Source: Rubrivivax sp. (GTDB taxonomy: Bacteria > Pseudomonadota > Gammaproteobacteria > Burkholderiales > Burkholderiaceae_C). From it: 64,000 nucleotides of DNA. The stretch is from assembly GCA_016707445.1 (NCBI GenBank), contig JADJHR010000009.1, positions 62,001 to 126,000 of the forward strand, in the 5' to 3' direction. This document shows, in pieces, positions 25,083-32,383 of the stretch (position 1 is its first letter; each line of letters starts with the position of its first letter). The position numbers and the translations under genes are program-made. The notes below the pieces were generated by a model. The model was given only the letters and a program-made list of their open reading frames with translations. It ran no database searches and had not been told where the DNA came from.

Positions 25083-26675
25083 TCAGCGCGGCTCAAGCGC
25101 GGCGCTCAGGTCGCCCATCGCCGCGCTGCCGTTGGCAGCCAGGCCCTGGTCACGCAGCACGACGCCCGGCAGCGGGTCCAGTGCCCAGCGGCGGGTGATG
25201 AAGCGCAGGATCGACCCGGTGTCGTACTGCGTCTTGTCGACGAAACCCTTGCGCGCCAGCGGCGAGACGATGATCGCCGGGATTCTTGTGCCTGGGCCCC
25301 AGCGGTCGCCCTTGGGCACGCGCGCGTGGTCGTACAGGCCGCCGTTCTCGTCGTAGGTGACGACGATCAACATGCGCGGCCACTGCGGGCTTTTTTGCAG
25401 TTGCTCGATCACGCTGGCGATGTGGGCGTCACCGTCGGCGACACTGGCATAGCCGGGGTGCTGGTTCAGGTTGCCCTGCGGCTTGTAGAACGCGACCTGC
25501 GGCAGCCGGCCGGCCGCCGCGTCGGCGAGAAAGCGTTCGTCGAAGTCCAGCAGGTGCCGGGCGCGGTCGTCGGCATGCGTGGCCGGATCGAAGCGCGCGT
25601 AGTAGTTGAAGGGCTGGTGGTGCGGCTGGAACTGGATCTTGCTGCGGTAGATGATGCTGCGCGCCTCGGGCGTGCCGGCGCTGGCCGCCTTCCACGCCCC
25701 GCCGTACCAGGCCCAGGACACACCTTTGGCGTCCAGGCGGTCGCCGATCGTGGCCAGCGTCTGCGCCGGCAGCGTCGTCGCCTTGGCCGGGTCACCGTAC
25801 TGCGGGTTCGCGCCGGCGAGCGGCGCATTGCCGCTGGGCTGGAAGGCCGGCTGCATCGTGTTGATCGTGTAGGCCACGCCATCGACCAGCGTCAGCGTGG
25901 CGTCGTGCTGGTAGCGCGGCGGCCCCGCGAGCACCGACTTCGGCATCTCGGCAGCCGGCGTCAGGCGCACGAAGCGGCCCTGGGCGTCGCTCTCGATCGC
26001 GCTGATCGATCCCTTGGCCGGTGAGTTAGCAACGTCCGGATAGACCGGGATGCAGGCACAGATCAGGTACTGGTGGTTCAGGTACGAGCCACCGAATGCA
26101 CCCATGAAGAAGTTGTCGGCCAGCACGTACTGCTGCGCCAGCCGCCACAGCTTCATCGAGCTGCCGTCGTAGTAGCCCATGCTCAGCGCACCGGCGTTGG
26201 AATAGGCAGCGAAGCGGTCGTTGCTGCCATCGCCGATCTGCATGATGTTGTTGTAGTAGCGATGCACCAGATCGCGCGTGACGACCGACGCATCGACGAC
26301 GATGCCGCTACCGTTCAGGCCCTTCGGATCGTCGACGCGGAACTGCCGATTCGGCAAGCCGGCGCTCTGCGCCTGCGTCAGCGTCACGGCCTGCCCGCCG
26401 GCGGTCAGCCCGCCCCAGGCCGGCGGCAACACCGGCAGCACCGTGCCGTCGAAGTCCTTCTGCGGCGCGGCACTGCCGGTCGAATTGGGGTTCACGCCGG
26501 GGATGCCGTTAGCGCCCGGAAACAGCCCGTACAGATTGTCGAAGGCACGGTTCTCGGCGTAGATCACCACCACCGTATCGACCGCGTTGACGGCGGCGTC
26601 GTTTCCCCGCGGCGGGCCGCTGGCGCAGGCGGCGAGCAGCAGGGCAAGGGTCGAGACCGTAAAGACAGGCTTCAT
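25083..26675 (-). CDS. AcpA/phospholipase C-type phosphoesterase lipoprotein
   Basis: 530 residues of the phosphoesterase superfamily that includes acid phosphatase AcpA and phospholipase C. A lipoprotein signal peptide is clear (LALLLAACASG, lipidated Cys at about 17). Family motifs: YAENRAFDNLYGLFPGANGI (metal-binding Glu-Asn), the middle NNDRFAAYSNAGALSMGYYDGS-type block (residues about 155-180), and the C-terminal TYDENGGLYDHARVPKGDRWGPGTR metal site. Predicted to release phosphate from organic esters at the cell envelope. It diverges from the di-haem peroxidase gene with about 50 bases between starts, so they may share a control region. Confidence 0.88.
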   Translation of the reverse strand: MKPVFTVSTLALLLAACASGPPRGNDAAVNAVDTVVVIYAENRAFDNLYGLFPGANGIPGVNPNSTGSAAPQKDFDGTVLPVLPPAWGGLTAGGQAVTLTQAQSAGLPNRQFRVDDPKGLNGSGIVVDASVVTRDLVHRYYNNIMQIGDGSNDRFAAYSNAGALSMGYYDGSSMKLWRLAQQYVLADNFFMGAFGGSYLNHQYLICACIPVYPDVANSPAKGSISAIESDAQGRFVRLTPAAEMPKSVLAGPPRYQHDATLTLVDGVAYTINTMQPAFQPSGNAPLAGANPQYGDPAKATTLPAQTLATIGDRLDAKGVSWAWYGGAWKAASAGTPEARSIIYRSKIQFQPHHQPFNYYARFDPATHADDRARHLLDFDERFLADAAAGRLPQVAFYKPQGNLNQHPGYASVADGDAHIASVIEQLQKSPQWPRMLIVVTYDENGGLYDHARVPKGDRWGPGTRIPAIIVSPLARKGFVDKTQYDTGSILRFITRRWALDPLPGVVLRDQGLAANGSAAMGDLSAALEPR

Positions 26676-26725
26676 GGCTGAGATCCGGCGGCGGGCAGGG
26701 GCGCAAAGGCTAGCATGCCGGGCTG

Positions 26726-27934
26726 ATGATGCACACAGCCTTCGCCGCCGCCGTACTCGTGGCCATGCTTACCGCCTGCGCCGTCGCACCCGCCTGGCGA
26801 GGCGCTGCTTACGCACCGCGTGACCAGGGGCCGCTGGACGTGCCGGCGCTCACCGTGCTGGGCCGTTCGCTGTTCTTTGACCCGGCGCTGTCGGCCTCAG
26901 GCCGCAGCGCCTGCGCCAGCTGCCACGATCCGCGCTTCGCGTACGGCCCGCCGAATGCGCTGCCGGTGCAATGGGCCGGGCTTGACGGCCGCACGCCGGG
27001 GCTGCGCGCCGCGCCGTCGTTGCGCTACCTGCAGACGCTGCCGCCGTTCTCGGAACACCACTTCGAGAACGAAGACGATGACAGCATCGACGCCGGCCCC
27101 ACTGGTGGCCACACCTGGGACGGTCGCGCTTCGTCGGCGCGCGATCAAGCGCGGCTGCCGCTGCTGTCGGCCGACGAGATGGCCAACACGTCGCCGGCCG
27201 ACATCGTCGCCCGGCTGCAGCGCGGCGCGCAGGCCGACGCCATGCGCCGCGTGTTCGGTGCGCAGGTTTTCGACAACGCCGACACGGCCTTCGACGCGAT
27301 GCTTTTTGCGCTGGAGGTGTTCCAGCAGTCGCCGGCCGATTTCTACCCCTACAGCAGCCGCTACGACGAGGTATTGCGCGGCCGAGCGACGCTGAGCAAG
27401 GTCGAAGCCCGCGGGCTGGCGCTGTTCAACGACGAAGCCAAGGGCAATTGCGCGTCGTGCCACCCGAGTGCGCCTTCTGCCGACGGCACCTTCCCGCTGT
27501 TCACCGACTTCGGCCTGATTGCCCTGGGCGTGCCTCGGCGCGCCGACGCCCAGCCTGGCAGCGACCTGGGCTTGTGCGGCCCGTTGCGCAGCGACTTCGC
27601 GCGCCGCGCCGACTACTGCGGCCTGTTTCGCACGCCCACGCTGCGCAACGTGGCGCTGCGCCGGGCCTTCTTCCACAACGGCGTTCTGCGATCGCTGGAC
27701 GAGGTGCTGCGCTTCTACGCGCGCCGCGACATCTACCCGCAGGAGTTCTACCCGCGCGGCGCCGACGGCGCAATCGCCAAGTTCGATGACCTACCGCCGG
27801 CCTACCACGCCAACATCAACACCGACCTACCGTTCGATCGCCGGGCTGGCGATGCGCCCGCGCTCAGCGACGACGAGATCGCCGCCATCGTCGCTTTCCT
27901 GCACACCTTGACCGACGCTGACCAGCGGCGCTGA
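26726..27934 (+). CDS. Di-haem cytochrome c peroxidase (CcpA/MauG family) lipoprotein
   Basis: 402 residues with two c-type haem motifs: C63-x2-C66-H67 (CASCHDPRF) and C242-x2-C245-H246 (CASCHPSAP). The N-terminus is a lipoprotein signal (VAMLTAC, Cys18). Reduces hydrogen peroxide in the periplasm with electrons from c-type cytochromes, or performs MauG-like oxidation. FRTPTLRNVALRRAFFHNG is the conserved block before the C-terminal helices. Divergent from the phosphoesterase gene. Whether the pair works together is not known; the family also includes proteins regulated by phosphate or metal limitation. Confidence 0.88.
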   Translation: MMHTAFAAAVLVAMLTACAVAPAWRGAAYAPRDQGPLDVPALTVLGRSLFFDPALSASGRSACASCHDPRFAYGPPNALPVQWAGLDGRTPGLRAAPSLRYLQTLPPFSEHHFENEDDDSIDAGPTGGHTWDGRASSARDQARLPLLSADEMANTSPADIVARLQRGAQADAMRRVFGAQVFDNADTAFDAMLFALEVFQQSPADFYPYSSRYDEVLRGRATLSKVEARGLALFNDEAKGNCASCHPSAPSADGTFPLFTDFGLIALGVPRRADAQPGSDLGLCGPLRSDFARRADYCGLFRTPTLRNVALRRAFFHNGVLRSLDEVLRFYARRDIYPQEFYPRGADGAIAKFDDLPPAYHANINTDLPFDRRAGDAPALSDDEIAAIVAFLHTLTDADQRR

Positions 27935-28324
27935 GTGCCATCCGCTGCGCTGTGCGTCGGCACGACGCAGCGGATGTCGGGCGTGCAGGTGTTCAGGCAG
28001 CGGCCATCCCCCCAGGGCAGCGAATACGAACTGACCACAGACGGTGTCGCCGCGATTCGCACCGCCGGGCTGAGCGGCTTCGATCCAGGGTCCGCCGTTT
28101 TCGCCGGGCAGCAAGTCGGGCGCATCCGTGGCGCTCGACGTGTCTTGTACGACTGCGTGGACTGGTCAGAGCTGCGCGATCACTTTGCAGGGTCGATCGC
28201 CACGGTGATTCTTGAGGCATGCCTCCACGGCGGCTGGCTGGAACAACGCACGGCGTCGCGGAAACTGCTTGTGACGCCAGTGGGGCAGAAGGCGTTTGTC
28301 GACGGGCTTCTGGCTGCGCGGTGA
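27935..28324 (+). pseudogene. C-terminal remnant of an ArsR-type winged-helix regulator
   Basis: An open frame of up to 129 codons. From about residue 40 on, it resembles the C-terminal half of a group of ArsR-family regulators (RRVLYDCVDWSELRDHFAG, then ILEACLHGGWLEQ and LLVTPVGQKAF); the upstream DNA-binding winged helix is missing. The first 20-40 residues (GTG start directly after the peroxidase stop) look non-homologous. I read it as a truncated gene; expression of a small protein cannot be excluded. Identification is from memory of the family pattern. Confidence 0.5.
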
Positions 28325-28565
28325 GGGCTGTGTTGCTCGACCCTTGATCGCGCTTGCTGTCGAGGCAGATGTCGGCAAGGGATCGGCGTGCGCGCGCCCA
28401 GCGTCAGCGCTTGGCCGGCTGCCACGAGGCCGGCATCCGCCGCGCGGCCCCGTGTCAGCCCCTGTTGGCTTCGCGTCAGAGGCAGGTCAGTCCGTGGCCG
28501 AATGATGCGCGTCTCAGCCGACGCATCTTCCGGGCAGCGGCTCCACCCCTCGAGGAGACGTTGTC

Positions 28566-28874
28566 ATGCAAGCCGACCTGGTGCAGCGCATTGCTGCCCA
28601 CCCCAAGTATCAGGAACTGAAGGCCAAGCGAAGCCGTTTCGGCTGGACGCTGACGATCGCGATGATGGTCGTGTACTACGGCTTCATCGTGCTCGTGGCC
28701 TTCGACAAGCAGCTGCTGGCCACGCGCATCGGCGACGGCGTGATGACCCTGGGCATGCCCATCGGCCTGGCCGTCATCGTCTTCACGGTCGTCATCACCG
28801 CGGTCTACGTGCGGCGCGCAAACAGCGAGTTCGACAAGCTGTCCGACGAAGTCAGCCGGGCGGTGAGCCAATGA
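28566..28874 (+). CDS. DUF485 membrane protein (YjcH family)
   Basis: 102 residues with two transmembrane helices (about 26-46 and 60-82) flanked by charged ends. The DUF485 pattern HPKYQELKAKRSRFGW...YYGFIVLVAF is typical of YjcH, encoded next to acetate permease ActP in many proteobacteria. Its role is unknown but the pairing is conserved. GGAG lies about 9 bases before the ATG; the 3' end overlaps actP by 4 bases (ATGA). The 240 bases upstream hold no gene and should contain the operon promoter. Confidence 0.92.
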   Translation: MQADLVQRIAAHPKYQELKAKRSRFGWTLTIAMMVVYYGFIVLVAFDKQLLATRIGDGVMTLGMPIGLAVIVFTVVITAVYVRRANSEFDKLSDEVSRAVSQ

Positions 28875-30586
28875 GATCGTCTTCCAAACTGGTGCTCGGC
28901 GCTGCGGCGCTGTGCGGCGTCAGCCTGGCGCTGGCCGCCGGGGCCGACCTGGGCCAGGCCCAGAAGCAGGCCACCAACTGGACGGCCATCGGCATGTTCG
29001 GCGTGTTCGTGATCTTCACGCTGTTCATCACCAAGTGGGCGGCGGCCAGGACCAAGAGCGCGTCCGACTTCTACACCGCCGGTGGTGGCATCACCGGCTT
29101 TCAGAACGGCCTGGCGATCGCTGGTGACTACATGTCGGCGGCGTCGTTCCTGGGCATCTCGGCCGCGGTGATGGCCAGCGGCTTCGACGGCCTGATCTAC
29201 AGCATCGGCTTCCTGGTCGGCTGGCCGGTGGTCACCTTCCTGCTGGCCGAGCGGCTGCGCAACCTGGGCAAGTTCACCTTCGCCGACGTGGCCGCGTTCC
29301 GCTTCGCGCAGACGCCGGTGCGCGTGTTCGCCGCCAGCGGCACGCTGGTGGTGGTGGCCTTCTACCTGATCGCGCAGATGGTCGGCGCCGGCCAGCTCAT
29401 CAAGCTGCTGTTCGGGCTGGAGTACTGGATCGCGGTGGTCATCGTCGGCGCGCTGATGATGGTCTACGTGCTGTTCGGCGGCATGACGGCCACCACCTGG
29501 GTGCAGATCATCAAGGCCATCATGCTGCTGTGCGGCGCCAGCTTCATGGCCGGCGCGGTGCTGTGGCAGTTCGGCTTCAGCCCCGAGGCGATGTTCGCGG
29601 CGTCGGTGAAGATCAAGACCGAGCTCGCCGCCAAGGGGGGCAAGCCGGCCGAAGAGGCGGCCAAGATCGGCTTCTCGATCATGGGCCCGGGCAACTTCGT
29701 GAAGGACCCGATCAGCGCCATCAGCTTCGGCATGGCGCTGATGTTCGGCACCGCCGGGCTGCCGCACATCCTGATGCGCTTCTTCACCGTGCCCAACGCC
29801 AAGGAAGCGCGCAAGTCGGTGCTGTGGGCCACCACCTGGATCGGCTACTTCTACATCCTGACCTTCATCATCGGCTTCGGCGCCATCACCTTCGTGCTGA
29901 CCAACCCGCAGTTCCTGGACGCCAAGGGCGGCCTGCTGGGTGGCGGCAACATGGCGGCCATTCACCTGGCCAACGCGGTCGGCGGCAACGTCTTCCTGGG
30001 CTTCATCTCGGCGGTGGCCTTCGCCACCATCCTGGCGGTGGTAGCCGGCCTCACGCTGTCGGGTGCCTCGGCGGTGTCGCACGACCTCTACGCCACCGTC
30101 ATCAAGAAGGGCAAGGCCGACAGTGCGGCCGAGCTGCGTGTGTCCAAGATCACCACCGTGTGCCTGGGCATCGTGGCCGTGGTGCTGGGCATCGCCTTCG
30201 AGAAGCAGAACATCGCCTTCATGGTGAGCCTGGCCTTCGCCATTGCGGCTTCGGCCAACTTCCCGGTGCTCTTCATGAGCGTGCTGTGGAAGGGCTGCAC
30301 CACGCGCGGCGCGGTGATCGGCGGCTTCCTGGGGCTGATCAGCTCGGTGGCGCTGACGGTGGTCTCGCCCTCGGTGTGGGAAGCCACGCTGGGCAACCCC
30401 AAGGGCTCGGCCTGGTTCCCGTACACCAGCCCGGCGCTGTTCAGCATGACCATCGGCTTCGTCGGCATCTGGCTGTTCTCGATCCTCGACAACAGCCAGC
30501 GTGCAGCGACCGACAAGGCCGGCTTCCTGGCGCAGCAGGTGCGGTCCGAGACCGGCATCGGGGCCAGCGGCGCGAGCGGCCACTGA
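28871..30586 (+). CDS. actP: Cation/acetate symporter
   Basis: 571 residues of the sodium:solute symporter (SSS) family, ActP branch. A cleavable signal sequence (residues 1-25) precedes about 13 transmembrane helices, as in E. coli ActP. Recognised blocks: SASDFYTAGGGITGFQNGLAIAGDYMSAASF, LFGGMTATTWVQIIKA and TILAVVAGLTLSGASAVSHDLYA (each read as several short stretches). It takes up acetate and related short carboxylates with a cation. The coupled DUF485 gene precedes it; the downstream SLC5-histidine kinase and receiver genes probably sense the same kind of substrate. Confidence 0.93.
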   Translation: MRSSSKLVLGAAALCGVSLALAAGADLGQAQKQATNWTAIGMFGVFVIFTLFITKWAAARTKSASDFYTAGGGITGFQNGLAIAGDYMSAASFLGISAAVMASGFDGLIYSIGFLVGWPVVTFLLAERLRNLGKFTFADVAAFRFAQTPVRVFAASGTLVVVAFYLIAQMVGAGQLIKLLFGLEYWIAVVIVGALMMVYVLFGGMTATTWVQIIKAIMLLCGASFMAGAVLWQFGFSPEAMFAASVKIKTELAAKGGKPAEEAAKIGFSIMGPGNFVKDPISAISFGMALMFGTAGLPHILMRFFTVPNAKEARKSVLWATTWIGYFYILTFIIGFGAITFVLTNPQFLDAKGGLLGGGNMAAIHLANAVGGNVFLGFISAVAFATILAVVAGLTLSGASAVSHDLYATVIKKGKADSAAELRVSKITTVCLGIVAVVLGIAFEKQNIAFMVSLAFAIAASANFPVLFMSVLWKGCTTRGAVIGGFLGLISSVALTVVSPSVWEATLGNPKGSAWFPYTSPALFSMTIGFVGIWLFSILDNSQRAATDKAGFLAQQVRSETGIGASGASGH

Positions 30587-30625
30587 GGTAGATTCACCCG
30601 GGCCCAGCGGCCCTGAGGTAGAACC

Positions 30626-30658
30626 GCGGGACTGCAGGCTGCTGGCTTGCAGTCCCGC
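30626..30658 (+). terminator. Hairpin after actP (terminator or attenuator)
   Basis: A perfect 11-bp inverted repeat, GCGGGACTGCA (30626-30636) and TGCAGTCCCGC (30648-30658), with an 11-base loop, sits between actP and the CBS/DUF294 gene. No T-run follows, so it may be an intrinsic terminator of weak type, an RNA-stabilising structure or a protein site. A 10-base direct repeat CTGAGGTAGA lies just upstream (30583 and 30613). Confidence 0.5.
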
Positions 30659-30680
30659 TCGACTTTGCAGGCCTCGATTC

Positions 30681-32139
30681 GTGACCCCCAACACCGCCGT
30701 CGAACCGCAACGCGAAGTGCTGTCGCTGCTGACGGCGCGGGTGCGCGACACCTTCGTGCGCAAGCCGCTGTACGTGGACGGCGCGCTTGACCTGGTGACG
30801 GTCTGCCGCCAGCTGTCGGCCCGCGGCGCCACCCATGCACTGGTGCAGGACCGCCAGGGCGATCCGGGCGGTCGTGAGCGGCTGGGCATCTTCACCACCA
30901 CCGACCTGCGCGACGCGCTGCTGCGACCCGAGCCACCGCACGCGCTGCCGGTAAGCGCGGTGTCCAACTTCGATCTGGTCGAGGTGAGCGCCGACAGCGA
31001 GGTCTTCGAGGCGCTGTGGCTGATGGTGCGGCACCGGGTGCACCGGCTGCTGGTGCGTGACGGCGATCAGGTGCTGGGTGTGCTGGGCCAGCTCGACCTG
31101 GTGAGTTTCGTCGCCAACCACTCGCACATCGTCGCGCAGCAGATCGACAGCGCCGACACGGTGGCCGAGCTGCGCGCAGCCGCCGCGCGCATCGACGACA
31201 TGGTGGCGCTGCTGCACGGCAGCGGCATCCGCATCGAGCGCATCACGCGGCTGGTGACCGAGCTCAACCGCCGCCTGTTCGCGCGCCTGTGGGGCCTGCT
31301 GGCCTCGCCCGCGCTGGGGGCTGCAAGCTGCCTGCTGGTGATGGGCAGCGAAGGCCGCGGCGAGCAGATCCTGAAGACCGACCAGGACAACGCGCTCGTG
31401 CTGCGCGACGGGCTCGACAGCGCTGCTGGCCGAGGCGGCCGATGTGGCCGCGCGCTTCAGCGCCGCGCTGGCCGAATTCGGCTACCCGCCCTGCCCGGGC
31501 GGCATCATGCTCAGCCGCGCCGGCTGGCGGCAGCCGCTGGCGGGCTGGCGGGAGACCTTGCGCAGCTGGTTGCAGCACAGCGACCCCGAGGGTCCGATGA
31601 ACCTGGCGATCTTTTTCGACGCCGTGGCGGTGGCCGGCGACGCGCAGCTGTTGCGCACGCTGCAAGACTTGCTCGACAGCCTGCTGATCGGCAACGACCG
31701 TACGCTGGCGCACTTTGCCGCCGCGGCCGACCAGTTCAGTGACGGCAACAGCTGGTGGACGCGACTGACCGCGCGCCGCGACGAGACGCCGCTGGACCTG
31801 AAGAAGCTGGGCACCTTTCCGATCGTGCACGGCGTGCGCGCGCTGGCGCTGCAGTACGGCGTGCGCGAGCAGGGCACCGCGGGCCGGCTGCAGGCGCTGC
31901 AGGCCCAGGGGCGCATCGACCCGACCCTGGCGCGCGACCTGCTGGACGCGCTGCACTTCCTGATGGCGCTGCGCCTGTCCCACCAGCTGCGCCAGCGCGC
32001 CACCGGTGAAGTGGCCGGCAATCTGGTGCGGCCGGCCGATCTGGGCGCCCTCGAGCGCGAGCCTTTGCACGACGCCTTGGCCATCGTCAAGCGCTTCCGC
32101 CAGTTCCTGCGCCAGCATTTCAAGCTGGACGCCTTGTAG
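30681..32139 (+). pseudogene. CBS domain/DUF294 nucleotidyltransferase-like protein, frameshifted
   Basis: The 5' frame (GTG 30681) encodes two CBS domains (residues about 15-150) and then the DUF294 nucleotidyltransferase motif GSEGRGEQILKTDQDNAL. About ten codons later the frame changes: the C-terminal DUF294_C part (AEFGYPPCPGGIMLSR onwards) continues in the +1 frame to the TAG at 32137. Removing one base in 31419-31426 (CAGCGCTGCTGG) restores a single protein of about 485 residues. In related proteins DUF294 is akin to GlnD-type uridylyltransferase and travels with SSS transporters, so a regulatory link to ActP or the sensor kinase is likely. The indel may be real or a sequencing error. 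Confidence 0.85.
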
Positions 32140-32160
32140 CGCCGGCCCCTGGTGATGCCC

Positions 32161-32382
32161 ATGAAACGCAGCCCCGTCGCGCAACGCCTGCTGGCGATCT
32201 TCGTTGCCGGCTGGCTGCTGTTCGACCATCCGTTGCTGCAGCTGTGGCTCGCCAGCCCCTGGCTGCTCTTCCTGGTCTGGGGCGGCTTGATCGCGCTGGT
32301 GGCCTGGATGATGGAAACCGGGCCCGCTCGCGAACGCAGCGCGGCGTCACGCAGCGCGGACCTGCCGGGCGACCCGGACTGA
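32161..32382 (+). CDS. Small two-helix membrane protein before SLC5 kinase
   Basis: About 73 residues starting at MKRSPVAQRLL; two hydrophobic helices (about 9-25 and 33-51) and a polar, charged tail. Alternative starts are GTG 32152 and ATG 32155 in the same frame. No family recognised. It follows the DUF294 gene by 21 bases and ends 1 base before the start of the SLC5-kinase gene. Small membrane proteins in this position are common partners of sodium:solute symporters (compare DUF485 with ActP, DUF4212 with other SSS proteins), so an accessory role to the sensor is reasonable. Confidence 0.7.
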   Translation: MKRSPVAQRLLAIFVAGWLLFDHPLLQLWLASPWLLFLVWGGLIALVAWMMETGPARERSAASRSADLPGDPD

Positions 32383-32383
32383 C

